Assembly (NCBI GenBank): GCA_903911435.1
Contig: CAIWDF010000278.1
Coordinates: forward strand, 1 to 32,976
From: an uncultured Bacteroidota bacterium
GTDB taxonomy: Bacteria > Bacteroidota > Bacteroidia > 2-12-FULL-35-15
Length of the DNA stretch: 32,976 nt
Reading direction: 5' to 3'
Both the position numbers and the translations under genes were made by a program. Within the stretch, counting starts at the first letter, position 1. Each line of letters starts with the position of its first letter. This document shows positions 24,970-32,976 of this stretch, piece by piece. Below the pieces are notes generated by a model that saw only the letters and a program-made list of their open reading frames with translations, had not been told where the DNA came from and did not search any database.

Positions 24970-26295
24970 TTATTGTTTCACCATTTTATTTGTAATTTTC
25001 TCTCCGTCTACTGTCAAAGTGCAGAAATAAACACCTGAAGCAAAGTTAACATCATTCACATTTACTGAATAGTTTCCTGGCTTTACGTTCTTTTCTGTTT
25101 TCTCATACATTTTCACACCACGGATATCATAGATTTGAACTGCGACTTCAGAAGCAGTTTTCTTCAATTGATAACCTATTGTAGTTTGATTGGTGAAAGG
25201 ATTTGGTTGATTTTGAAATAATGCAAAATTGTTATTTGTTATTTCGTTAATAGCTAATGGAGGGTTAGTTACTTTGTAAGAAATCAAATGATGCTCATAT
25301 GCAAACGGTGCTGTGTAAGCATAAGAAGGAATATAGAATCCGTTCCACGTTCCAGCGGTATTGTATCTCACATCTTGAGGAAGAATATGAGAACAGTTGT
25401 AATCACATGCAGCCGAACCCATATTGCAACCGAAATAAGTTGGGAAGGTTCCAGCACCTAATTCTTCGTATGAGGTAAAGTAGAATGCATTATGTTGTGA
25501 ATCTATTAAGTCACCCAAAGCATAACTATATCCAGGTTTGAATTGAATATCTGTTGCCAATAACTTACCAGCACCTACATTATATGAACCAGGGATTTCC
25601 ATCATTTTTTCTGAGAAGAAAGTACCTGCGGTATCTGCAATAGTAAGTGGAATTTTTATAATTCTTTTTCCAGTTGAAGTCAATGTGGTGTTTCCAATTG
25701 TGTTTGTTGTTTGTTTATAACCTAACGCTTTGAAACAAACAGTATCGCTACCATAATTTGCCGATTCTCCCGTGAAATAATAGGTTCCCATATTAGTAGT
25801 AGGGGTATTGGTAAACATTGTAACTATCAATGTATCCACAACGTTTGGATCTATATCATTTCTAGTGTAAGCATAAATCATGGATAATGAGTCAACGCTG
25901 TAAGCATCACTTACACCCCAAGTTACACCATCGATGATGTTGAATACGGTTGATTTAACATCCAATACATCCGCAACATGGTGAATCCATATTCCTGCAT
26001 TAGTTCCTCCGAAATCGCCATAACAAAGTGAATCTGGGAAAAGGTAATTCGAATGCAATACTGAAGAGGAAGTGCTATTCAAAGAGTCAATACTTGTTCC
26101 ATAGTTTAACCAAAACTGAGTTTGTGATCTGGCAGCATTTCCTCCTTTATTAGCCTTGAACTTATTGGCGTCAAATTTAAAATGATGAGTAGGTTCTTGT
26201 TTCCAAGAGTTTGAATTTTGCATCGGTTGAAATGTCTGTTGTGCCTGTACAGATACGGCTGCCATCAACCCTAAAAAAAGTAATGTTTTTTTCAT
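24970..26295 (-). CDS. T9SS-secreted protein with C-terminal sorting domain (paralogue 1)
   Basis: A 441-residue exported protein. A Sec signal (KKTLLFLGLMAAVSVQAQ) is followed by a beta-rich body of no recognised family, then a type A T9SS sorting domain (about 355-441: FALFQNQPNPFTNQTTIGYQL, VQIYDIRGVKMYE, GVYFCTLTVDGEKITNKMVKQ). Secretion to the surface or medium is therefore expected, with the sorting domain removed by PorU. The body shares TWNGFYIPSYAY and EHHLISYKVTNPP with the next gene, so the two are paralogues. A stem-loop separates them, so this gene has its own promoter (TTTG-N22-TACTTTTA, complement 26335-26368). Confidence 0.87.
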   Translation of the reverse strand: MKKTLLFLGLMAAVSVQAQQTFQPMQNSNSWKQEPTHHFKFDANKFKANKGGNAARSQTQFWLNYGTSIDSLNSTSSSVLHSNYLFPDSLCYGDFGGTNAGIWIHHVADVLDVKSTVFNIIDGVTWGVSDAYSVDSLSMIYAYTRNDIDPNVVDTLIVTMFTNTPTTNMGTYYFTGESANYGSDTVCFKALGYKQTTNTIGNTTLTSTGKRIIKIPLTIADTAGTFFSEKMMEIPGSYNVGAGKLLATDIQFKPGYSYALGDLIDSQHNAFYFTSYEELGAGTFPTYFGCNMGSAACDYNCSHILPQDVRYNTAGTWNGFYIPSYAYTAPFAYEHHLISYKVTNPPLAINEITNNNFALFQNQPNPFTNQTTIGYQLKKTASEVAVQIYDIRGVKMYEKTEKNVKPGNYSVNVNDVNFASGVYFCTLTVDGEKITNKMVKQ

Positions 26296-26334
26296 TTTGT
26301 TATTTTTTAGTTAGTAATCTTTAAAATTGTTTGA

Positions 26335-26368
26335 TAAAAGTAGGAAATATTTTTGAAATAAAATCAAA
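26335..26368 (-). promoter_or_regulatory. Probable promoter of T9SS paralogue 1
   Basis: Minus-strand TTTG (complement of 26365-26368) and TACTTTTA (complement of 26335-26342, one mismatch at the last base of TAnnTTTG) are 22 bp apart, about 40 bp before the ATG. Confidence 0.5.
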
Positions 26369-26382
26369 ATATATCAAAATAA

Positions 26383-26414
26383 AAAACCCTCACCAAAAAA
26401 ATGGTGAGGGTTTT
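26383..26414 (-). terminator. Terminator after T9SS paralogue 2
   Basis: Stem AAAACCCTCACCA (from 26383) / TGGTGAGGGTTTT (to 26414), six-base A-rich loop. On the minus strand the hairpin ends in a T-tract, so it terminates the upstream gene before paralogue 1. Confidence 0.85.
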
Positions 26415-26436
26415 CATAATTAAAAGATATCGGTTA

Positions 26437-27696
26437 TTACTTAATAACAACCATTTTTTTACAAGCTGTTACATTAGTTCCAACTGTTAATGAATAGTAA
26501 TAAATTCCTTCTGATAAATTAGCAGAATTGATATTTATTGAATGAGAACCTGTAGTTTGCTCGCCACTGTTAACTGAAAGAACTTTCTTTCCTGTAACGT
26601 CATATACTGACAATGCTACTGTAGCTGATTTCTCTAATTGGTAACGGATTTCAGTGTTATTGCTGAACGGATTAGGAATATTTTGTTCCAATTTTGCTCC
26701 GTTTTCAAATTCAGCAACTCCTGCAGGAGGGTTACTTATTTTGAAAGAAATGATGTGGTGTTCATCAGCATATGGAGTTGTCCAAGCCCAAGTTGGAATA
26801 AAATATCCATTCCATCCGTTAGCGTTAGTTCCATATCTAACACTTGAAGGTAATGCGTAAGAACAGTTCATGTCTGAAGTATAGTCAGCAAGTGTACCAT
26901 AGTAGGTTGGGTCAGTTGATGCACCATTTTGCTCGAAAGAGAAAATGTAGAATGCATTTTTAGCATTCATTGAATCTGTTACAGAATAAGAGTATCCTGG
27001 TTTGAAACTAACAACAGCTCCAATTCTTGAACCTGCGGCTTGCGCTGGAATCCCTGTGGTTGCTAGTAAAATTTCATTTACAAAACTTGTTGAATCTGAT
27101 TCGTTAAGCAAATAAGTATATGTATGCAAAATGTTAGTTGACTTTACTGAATTTGTTGGTTGGTCGTATTCGATGTCTTGGTAACTTTCTGTTGTCATAT
27201 CATAAGCTAAAGCATTGTCTCCTTTAATTATGTTGATTACTAAGGTATCAACAACTGAAGAAGATAAACTCCTTAAATAGGCGTAACCAATACTTAGTGA
27301 ATCCAATGAATAATTGTCAGTTGCTGCAATACCTTGATAAGGCATGTTTTTAGGATCAAGCATGGTTCCTGCTTTCATAAACTGAGGATAAGCTGTAGTT
27401 CCATCAGTATACTGACCTAAGATAATTGCAGTGTCAGGGAAAATTAACATAAAATCCCCTGCTGCTGCTCCTGGCGTAAGTCCGTTTGTTGCATCATCCA
27501 ATTGTAAAGCGTAGTTCAACCATCCAGAGAATGTTCTTCCTGCATTAGGAGTTGCTCTGAAGGTGTGGTTAGCATTTGTTTTTAATTTTGGGTTAGTTAG
27601 TTTGTGTGATGAAGCATTGTTCACTGATCTTTGTTGACCATACGAAACAGCACTAATCATTACAACTGCGGTAATTAAAGTGTAAATTTTTTTCAT
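26437..27696 (-). CDS. T9SS-secreted protein with C-terminal sorting domain (paralogue 2)
   Basis: A 419-residue exported protein with a Sec signal (KKIYTLITAVVMISAVSYGQ), an uncharacterised beta-rich body and a T9SS type A sorting domain (about 335-419: KLEQNIPNPFSNNTEIRYQL, LSVYDVTGKKVLSV, GIYYYSLTVGTNVTACKKMVV). The sorting domain is closely similar in outline to the neighbour's. Shared body motifs (NGWNGYFIPTWAW, DEHHIISFKISNPP) mark them as tandem duplicates. It has the best promoter in the window (TTTG-N20-TAGTTTTG), which suggests high or regulated expression. Function of the body is unknown. Confidence 0.88.
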   Translation of the reverse strand: MKKIYTLITAVVMISAVSYGQQRSVNNASSHKLTNPKLKTNANHTFRATPNAGRTFSGWLNYALQLDDATNGLTPGAAAGDFMLIFPDTAIILGQYTDGTTAYPQFMKAGTMLDPKNMPYQGIAATDNYSLDSLSIGYAYLRSLSSSVVDTLVINIIKGDNALAYDMTTESYQDIEYDQPTNSVKSTNILHTYTYLLNESDSTSFVNEILLATTGIPAQAAGSRIGAVVSFKPGYSYSVTDSMNAKNAFYIFSFEQNGASTDPTYYGTLADYTSDMNCSYALPSSVRYGTNANGWNGYFIPTWAWTTPYADEHHIISFKISNPPAGVAEFENGAKLEQNIPNPFSNNTEIRYQLEKSATVALSVYDVTGKKVLSVNSGEQTTGSHSININSANLSEGIYYYSLTVGTNVTACKKMVVIK

Positions 27697-27759
27697 TTGT
27701 TTTTGTTTTTTTTGTTTATTAATTAATTATTGTATTCTGTTTTTAATTTTTTCGAGGAG

Positions 27760-27791
27760 CAAAACTATATTAACCCAATGATAAAAACAAA
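27760..27791 (-). promoter_or_regulatory. Strong promoter of T9SS paralogue 2
   Basis: Minus-strand TTTG (complement of 27788-27791) and TAGTTTTG (complement of 27760-27767) are 20 bp apart, the consensus Bacteroidota layout, with a 5' leader of about 55 bases to the ATG at 27696. Confidence 0.78.
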
Positions 27792-27880
27792 TTATTACTG
27801 AGTTATTTTATTTGTTTTCGTTTAACGGCAATAATTATAAGCCAAACCATCTCTTTTGTTCTAATTTAACAAAACTATTT

Positions 27881-30748
27881 CTAAGCGTAATGCTCCATTG
27901 GAGGGCAAGAACAAATCAAATTCCTGTCGCCATGTGCATTGTCTATTCGAGCAACACTCGGCCAGAATTTTGCCTCTTTCACCCATTTCAAAGGATAAAC
28001 AGCTTTTTCCCTCGAATACTTATGGCTCCAATCGTCTGCTATTACTGCCTTTGCAGTATGAGGGGCATTTTTCAATACGTTATCCTCACGGTCTTGTTTC
28101 CCACCTATTATTTCATCTATTTCATTTTTTATTGAAATCATAGCCGAACAGAAACGATCCAATTCTTCTTTCGATTCACTTTCCGTAGGCTCAATCATCA
28201 AGGTATCATGCACCGGGAACGAAACTGTTGGTGCATGGTATCCGTAGTCCATCAATCGTTTTGCAATATCGCCTACTTCTACACCACCTTCGCGTTTAAA
28301 AGCAACGCAATCTAGTATCATTTCGTGTGCACAACGACCATTCTTGCCACTATATAAGGTTGGATAATATCCATTCAAAGTTTCTTTAATATAGTTTGCA
28401 TTCAAAATCGCGATGCGTGTTGCATCTGCTAAACCTTCTCCTCCCAACATTTTGACATATCCATAGGAAATCAATAAAATCAATGCACTACCGAATGGTG
28501 CTGCCGACACTGCATGTATACCTTGCGCACCACCTGTTTTTACTACCGAGTGCGATGGAAGAAAAGGTACTAATTGTTTTGCAACTCCTATTGGTCCTAC
28601 TCCCGGACCTCCACCACCGTGAGGAATAGCAAATGTTTTATGAAGATTTAAGTGACAAACATCGGCTCCAATATTTCCAGGACTTGTTAATCCTACTTGA
28701 GCATTCATATTTGCACCATCCATGTAAACTTGTCCTCCATTTTGATGAATAATGTCGGTGATTTCAATAATGCTTTCTTCGTAAACACCATGTGTACTTG
28801 GATAAGTAACCATGAGGCAAGATAAATTATCTTTGTGAAGTGTTGCTTTTTCGCGAACATCATTCACATCAATATTTCCTTTTTCATCACATTTTATCAA
28901 TACTATTTTCATTCCACACATTGCTGCTGATGCCGGATTGGTTCCATGTGCCGATGTTGGTATCAATGCAATATTGCGATGAGCATCACCACGCGATTGA
29001 TGGTAAGCCTGAATCACCAATAGACCAGTGTACTCACCTTGAGCACCACTATTCGGTTGGAAACTCATCTTTGCAAAGCCTGTTATTTCGCTCAACGATT
29101 TATCTAGTTCATCTATTATTTCAAGGAAACCTGCAGCTTGTTCACTTGGAACAAAAGGGTGCATATGTGCAAACTCTGGCCATGTGATTGGCATCAATTC
29201 AGAAGCTGCATTTAATTTCATGGTACACGAACCCAACGAAATCATCGAATGAGTTAGCGACAAATCTTTATTCTCTAATCGTTTGATATAACGCATCATT
29301 TCCGATTCGGAATGATACGAATTAAATACAGGATGAGTTAATATTTCAGATGTACGGTTGGTTAATACTGCTTTTTGATTGTGAATGCTTTCTTCTGTAA
29401 CCTTTCCTGCTGGCTTGTTTACAAGCGATGCAAAAAGTGCAATGATAGCATTCAAATCTCCTTCGTCTGTGGTTTGATCTATTGAGATACATACAGCATT
29501 CGATGTATATCTAAAATTGATACTAGCGGCAAGTGCCGATTTCTTTATCAATTCCTCTGTAACACCTGTAGGAAGTACTACTTTAATCGTATCAAAATAC
29601 GAATCGTTTTCGATGGTATATCCTAGTTTTTTCAACTCAGTGGCTAATGTCACTGCCGAAAGGTGCACCACTTGTGCTATTCCTTTTATTCCTGCTGGAC
29701 CATGATACACGGCATACATACTTGCCATGATGGCCAACAAAGCTTGTGCAGTGCAAATATTCGAAGTAGCTTTATCTCTGCGGATGTGTTGTTCACGAGT
29801 TTGCAAAGCCATACGCAACGCTTGGTTGCCTTGTGCATCTATTGATACACCAATGATTCTTCCCGGTATGATGCGTTTGTATTCTTCGCGGCAAGCAAAG
29901 AATGCTGCATGAGGTCCACCGTAACCCATCGGCACTCCAAATCGTTGCGAATTACCTACCACCACATCAGCACCCCATTCGCCTGGAGGTGTCAACAGCA
30001 CTAAACTTAGAATATCAGCAGCCACAGCCACTGATGTTCCATTCGCTTTTGCTTTCTTTACATAATCCGTATAGTCATTAATTTTTCCATCAGCTGTTGG
30101 ATATTGTATCAACGAACCATAGATACTTGCATCAAAGTTCACCGTTTTGAAATCGCCAATAATCAATTCTATTCCTAGCGGAGTAGAACGCGTTTTTAAC
30201 AGGTCAATGGTTTGTGGATAACATTCGTTTGATACGAAAAACTTGTTTGCTCCATTTTTTATCTGTTCTCTGTTTCTATTGCTGTGCAGCATTGTCATTG
30301 CTTCAGCAGCTGCAGTAGCTTCGTCAAGCAACGATGCATTTGCTATTTCCATTCCTGTTAAGTCCATAATCATGGTTTGGAAATTAAGCAATGCTTCTAA
30401 CCTTCCTTGCGAAATCTCTGCCTGATAAGGAGTATAGGCGGTGTACCAACCTGGATTCTCTAATATATTACGTTGAACAACGGGTGGAACTATCGTGTTG
30501 AAATATCCCAATCCAATATATGTTTTGAACACATTATTTTTTGCAGCTATCGTGCGCAAGTGTTTGTGGTAATTGTACTCTGTCATCCCTTTGGCTAAGT
30601 TCAAGGGTTTCTTCAGTCGAATAGCTGCTGGTATAGTTTGGTCAATTAATTCATCAACCGAATTTGCTCCTATTTTTTTGAGCATTTCTTTTACATCTTT
30701 TTCGCGTGGACCGTTGTGGCGGTTTACAAATTTGTCAGTGCTAATCAT
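27881..30748 (-). CDS. gcvP: Glycine dehydrogenase (aminomethyl-transferring), P-protein
   Basis: A 955-residue P-protein of the glycine cleavage system, which decarboxylates glycine with PLP and loads the aminomethyl group on GcvH lipoate. The single-chain form is present: N-terminal [15 protein letters not shown], the [20 protein letters not shown] segment, and the C-terminal PLP site [18 protein letters not shown] with Lys704. [11 protein letters not shown] and [10 protein letters not shown] are also conserved. ATG 30748 is chosen because the longer frame (30778) begins inside the promoter (TATATTTG). gcvT and gcvH are not in the window. Confidence 0.97.
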   Translation of the reverse strand: MISTDKFVNRHNGPREKDVKEMLKKIGANSVDELIDQTIPAAIRLKKPLNLAKGMTEYNYHKHLRTIAAKNNVFKTYIGLGYFNTIVPPVVQRNILENPGWYTAYTPYQAEISQGRLEALLNFQTMIMDLTGMEIANASLLDEATAAAEAMTMLHSNRNREQIKNGANKFFVSNECYPQTIDLLKTRSTPLGIELIIGDFKTVNFDASIYGSLIQYPTADGKINDYTDYVKKAKANGTSVAVAADILSLVLLTPPGEWGADVVVGNSQRFGVPMGYGGPHAAFFACREEYKRIIPGRIIGVSIDAQGNQALRMALQTREQHIRRDKATSNICTAQALLAIMASMYAVYHGPAGIKGIAQVVHLSAVTLATELKKLGYTIENDSYFDTIKVVLPTGVTEELIKKSALAASINFRYTSNAVCISIDQTTDEGDLNAIIALFASLVNKPAGKVTEESIHNQKAVLTNRTSEILTHPVFNSYHSESEMMRYIKRLENKDLSLTHSMISLGSCTMKLNAASELMPITWPEFAHMHPFVPSEQAAGFLEIIDELDKSLSEITGFAKMSFQPNSGAQGEYTGLLVIQAYHQSRGDAHRNIALIPTSAHGTNPASAAMCGMKIVLIKCDEKGNIDVNDVREKATLHKDNLSCLMVTYPSTHGVYEESIIEITDIIHQNGGQVYMDGANMNAQVGLTSPGNIGADVCHLNLHKTFAIPHGGGGPGVGPIGVAKQLVPFLPSHSVVKTGGAQGIHAVSAAPFGSALILLISYGYVKMLGGEGLADATRIAILNANYIKETLNGYYPTLYSGKNGRCAHEMILDCVAFKREGGVEVGDIAKRLMDYGYHAPTVSFPVHDTLMIEPTESESKEELDRFCSAMISIKNEIDEIIGGKQDREDNVLKNAPHTAKAVIADDWSHKYSREKAVYPLKWVKEAKFWPSVARIDNAHGDRNLICSCPPMEHYA

Positions 30749-30775
30749 ATTTATTTTTTTATTTTTTAAGGAGCG

Positions 30776-30804
30776 CAAATATAATAATTATTGATACGGA
30801 CAAC
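30776..30804 (-). promoter_or_regulatory. Promoter of gcvP
   Basis: Minus-strand GTTG (complement of 30801-30804) and TATATTTG (perfect TAnnTTTG, complement of 30776-30783) are 17 bp apart, and ATG 30748 follows 27 bp later. Confidence 0.6.
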
Positions 30805-30946
30805 ATTTATCACCCTTGTTTTGTTGCATATATTTCCATTTCTCTGTCCAACATCATTAATCATATTCCAATACCTGACAAAAGTCATATCCTTTTCTCC
30901 TTCGAAATTAAAATCCTCCATTTCGTGCCGAATATTTTTTAATACT

Positions 30947-30954
30947 TATCTTTG
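30947..30954 (+). promoter_or_regulatory. -7 promoter element (TATCTTTG) for exported hypothetical gene
   Basis: A perfect TAnnTTTG 20 bp before ATG 30975. No matching -33 TTTG is obvious; TTTCG at 30921 is the nearest candidate. Confidence 0.5.
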
Positions 30955-30974
30955 AGCAAAATTTAGATTTAACT

Positions 30975-31613
30975 ATGAAGAATTTATTCGCAGCACTTGC
31001 TCTTGTTTTCACCCTACTTGTTTCTAACAACATGGTGGCTCAAACTACTTTCGATACCTTATTATTAGTCAATGGCGATATCATCATTGCTTCCATTACC
31101 GACACCACCAAAGGCGAAGTAAGTTACAAAAACCCAAAAGCTGGACGAAAAGACCTTTCCATCGAAAACGAACGCATCTTCTCCATCAAAAATAGTAAAA
31201 GCGAAACCGTTTATTACAAGCTCGATTCGGTTGAAGGAAACGACCTCACAGTTGACGAAATGCGTTATTACATCAAAGGCGAACAAGATGCTCAGAAAGG
31301 ATTCAAAGCCCGTGGTTCTTTTTGGTGCAACGTGCTTATTGGCGCTGCTTCTGGTGCCACAGGCCATTTCCTTTGTCCTATTCCTCCTTTTGCTTTTACC
31401 GCACTCACAGGTTTACCACAAGTGAAGATTGACCATGCCACCGTGTCTAACCTCGAATACCTCAAACACGATACCTATGTAATGGGTTACGAACGCATCG
31501 CTCGCGGAAAACGCAGAACCAAATCATTGCTGGGTGGTGGCATTGGCCTTGTTGCTGGTTTAGCTACCTTCTGGGCAGTACTTCAGCCCAACCACAACAC
31601 CTTGATTAAATAA
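30975..31613 (+). CDS. Exported hypothetical protein with membrane segments
   Basis: A 212-residue protein I do not recognise by family. A signal peptide (KNLFAALALVFTLLVSNNMVAQ) ends near residue 23. A beta-rich domain follows (TLLLVNGDIIIASITD, GEVSYKNPK, NERIFSIKNSKSETVYY), similar in style to small Bacteroidota domains that begin with an NGD or DGT turn and end with an NGxxxVYY segment. The second half has two hydrophobic stretches (about 113-145, with Cys117 and Cys132, and 186-204 with GGGIGLVAG) separated by a basic stretch (GYERIARGKRRTK), so it may insert in a membrane. It lies 19 bp upstream of the UbiA-like gene and may be cotranscribed with it. Confidence 0.68.
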   Translation: MKNLFAALALVFTLLVSNNMVAQTTFDTLLLVNGDIIIASITDTTKGEVSYKNPKAGRKDLSIENERIFSIKNSKSETVYYKLDSVEGNDLTVDEMRYYIKGEQDAQKGFKARGSFWCNVLIGAASGATGHFLCPIPPFAFTALTGLPQVKIDHATVSNLEYLKHDTYVMGYERIARGKRRTKSLLGGGIGLVAGLATFWAVLQPNHNTLIK

Positions 31614-31632
31614 GGAACTCCGTTCCTTACCA

Positions 31633-32481
31633 ATGCTCAAACGATTTGTCGACTTTCTTCTTTTTGGCAACATCTATGTAGCCTTTGGCGCTTTTTGTTT
31701 GGTACAAAGCACAGCCCATCAGCTCTGCTTCACCTCATCCTTATTACCCTATTCATCGCTTTGTTTTTTTGCAACCCTCTTTGTCTACAACCTTCAGCGC
31801 ATCTTCTATCGCCCACCCTCCACTTTGCCCACAAGTTCCATCCGCAGGCGTTGGATTGCCAACCACCAAACCACCATCAAATCACTTACCCTTATTGGTT
31901 TCACAGGCACCTTGCTTTGTTTCTTTTCGGTCGATGTTCGCATCATCTTTTACCTTTCACCTTTGCTCGCCCTCTCCTTAGCTTATTTTCTACCCTTCAT
32001 CACGCTCCGCAAATCTTCCATCTTCAAACTCATCACCCTCACCACCGTCTGGACCATCGCCACAGCCCTAGTACCCATCCTCATTGGCACAGCCTCCTTC
32101 TTCCATCCCATCACCACACAGCAATTAGTCATCCATGTTTTACTCCGCTTTTCATTCATGATGTCCATCTGCATCCCTTTCGACATTCGCGACCTCGCCA
32201 TCGACTGTGCCGAAAACACCTCCACCCTTCCTCAGCTAATAGGCCAACACAAAACGATAGCCATTGCAGCCGCTTTCATTCTTTTTTACACACTCGTTCT
32301 CTTCGGTCAGTTCATCACCCATGCCATCGCCCTCTCGGTTTTCTTAGCACTACTCACCACCAGCATCCTCACTTTAATTTTAATAATAAAATGCAATACC
32401 CATCGAAGCGAATACTATTTTGTAGCCGCTATCGATGGTACGATGATACTTCAAGGCATCTTGATTATGATTTCTTTGTAA
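31633..32481 (+). CDS. UbiA-like prenyltransferase-family membrane protein
   Basis: A 282-residue polytopic membrane protein with about eight hydrophobic segments. The second aspartate-rich motif appears as FDIRDLAID (Asp at positions that usually bind Mg2+-prenyl diphosphate). The first motif, usually NxxxDxxxD, is represented only by FVYNLQRIFY, so it lacks the acidic residues and may not be a standard prenyltransferase. Other members of this divergent group occur widely in Bacteroidota with no assigned substrate. Composition is unusual: the coding strand is C-rich and G-poor, which leaves a second overlapping frame open (31695-32510); I regard that as a shadow. The gene follows the exported protein by 19 bp. 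Confidence 0.72.
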   Translation: MLKRFVDFLLFGNIYVAFGAFCLVQSTAHQLCFTSSLLPYSSLCFFATLFVYNLQRIFYRPPSTLPTSSIRRRWIANHQTTIKSLTLIGFTGTLLCFFSVDVRIIFYLSPLLALSLAYFLPFITLRKSSIFKLITLTTVWTIATALVPILIGTASFFHPITTQQLVIHVLLRFSFMMSICIPFDIRDLAIDCAENTSTLPQLIGQHKTIAIAAAFILFYTLVLFGQFITHAIALSVFLALLTTSILTLILIIKCNTHRSEYYFVAAIDGTMILQGILIMISL

Positions 32482-32617
32482 TCTTTAATTTCGGTTCTTT
32501 ACACCGCTAAGGCAGAAAGACACAAAGAAGAAATTCTAACTACCAATTACTATTCCGAAGCTTCAGGACTAAACCGTGATTCGTAAATTCCTACCATTCG
32601 TATTTCGTAAAGCCCAG
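32482..32617. other. Gene-free spacer after the UbiA-like gene
   Basis: About 135 bp with no recognisable gene, promoter or terminator, leading into the heptamer block. Confidence 0.55.
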
Positions 32618-32645
32618 CTAACAACTAACAACCAACAACCAAATA
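32618..32645. repeat. Heptamer repeat (CTAACAA)n, second block
   Basis: Four 7-bp units: CTAACAA, CTAACAA, CCAACAA and CCAAATA. The same unit appears at 1405-1439, so it is a recurrent intergenic element in this genome. Confidence 0.72.
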
Positions 32646-32701
32646 GGGGCAGGCAGTTTCTCACTCTTCGTAATCGACAAGTATACACATAGAAAAACAC
32701 A

Positions 32702-32817
32702 CAGTTTGGCGTAGCGTCTCGCTACGTCATATACAACAAGTCCTCTGGACTTTTATTTTTAGTTTAAAGGCGGGACCCCTTGTTAAGCCGGACGTAGCGG
32801 GACACTATGCCCAACGG
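32702..32817. repeat. Inverted pair of hairpin elements (BIME-like)
   Basis: The minus strand of 32702-32728 and the plus strand of 32791-32817 match at 22 of 27 positions (GACGTAGCGnGACnCTAnGC, then CnAACnG). The first copy is a perfect 7-bp hairpin, CGTAGCG / CGCTACG around TCT (32710-32726); the second is a decayed hairpin. Between them lies another hairpin, AAGTCC / GGACTT around TCT (32738-32752), followed by TTATTTTT. The pattern resembles paired REP elements. No RAYT transposase is in the window. Confidence 0.72.
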
Positions 32818-32902
32818 GGGGAAAAACAAAAAACAAGGAGGGCTATTTTTTTCATCCATCAAATATACACCATAATTTTACTTCAAAATTGGAAAAAGTA
32901 TA

Positions 32903-32976
32903 CGGAACGCGAACGAAAAGATGCGGAACGAGAACGAAACCATGGTTTGCTTGAATGAAACCATGGTTTGGGTGAA
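32903..32976. repeat. 21-bp repeat array (array D), continuing past the window
   Basis: Units start at 32903, 32924, 32945 and 32966. The first two begin CGGAACGCGAACGAAAAG and CGGAACGAGAACGAAACC; the last two begin GTTTGCTTGAATG and GTTTGGGTGAA. The perfect palindrome AAACCATGGTTT occurs twice, 21 bp apart (32937-32948, 32958-32969). The array is cut by the window end. Confidence 0.82.

Noticed and set aside
31695-32510. Second frame of 271 codons, rich in His and Pro
   Set aside because: It overlaps the UbiA-like gene; the product has no membrane or domain pattern, whereas the other frame has clear hydrophobic helices and an Asp motif.
32702-32817. Hairpin pair as an insertion-sequence remnant
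   Set aside because: No transposase fragment lies between the inverted copies and the gap is only about 60 bp, so a REP-like pair fits better.

Overview
The window looks like a chromosomal segment of a Bacteroidota bacterium. The evidence is two secreted proteins with type IX secretion (T9SS, Por) C-terminal sorting domains, an HU-CCDC81/SPOR protein, PorT-like outer-membrane barrels, several LPS and lipoprotein functions, AT-rich DNA, few Shine-Dalgarno sites, and many copies of the Bacteroidota -7 promoter element TAnnTTTG. I cannot name a genus. No rRNA, tRNA, CRISPR array, transposase or phage gene is visible.

Layout. Positions 1-1493 hold no convincing gene; instead they hold four kinds of short-period repeat (42, 21, 11 and 7 bp). 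Then follow hemJ (haem synthesis), a convergent HU-CCDC81/SPOR protein with kdsB (Kdo activation for LPS), and a tandem pair of exported DUF1571/LysM-like proteins. A minus-strand block carries a mitochondrial-type citrate synthase, enolase and a D-cysteine desulfhydrase/ACC-deaminase-like enzyme. Opposite lie a DUF5522 mini-protein and urocanate hydratase. Next come envelope genes (two beta-barrels and a lipoprotein), a second 21-bp repeat region (13968-14345), a GyrI-like protein, a very long MORN/YwqK repeat protein, an OmpA lipoprotein and an S41 C-terminal processing protease.

The right half carries a SprT-like protease abutting an alkyltransferase-like protein that lacks the acceptor cysteine (a likely DNA-damage pair), feoAB for ferrous iron uptake behind a small cysteine-bearing lipoprotein, an MlaE/MlaF-type lipid transporter pair, two tandem T9SS cargo paralogues, gcvP, an exported hypothetical protein and a UbiA-like membrane protein. 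The last 500 bp hold heptamer repeats, an inverted pair of hairpin elements and the start of another 21-bp array.

Coding content is mostly housekeeping and envelope. The most unusual signal is non-coding: four intergenic arrays with a 21-bp (or 2 x 21 = 42-bp) period, which share a GGAA/GTTC-type core and differ in the remaining sequence. Twenty-one base pairs is two helical turns, so a role in protein binding or DNA shape is possible but unproven.
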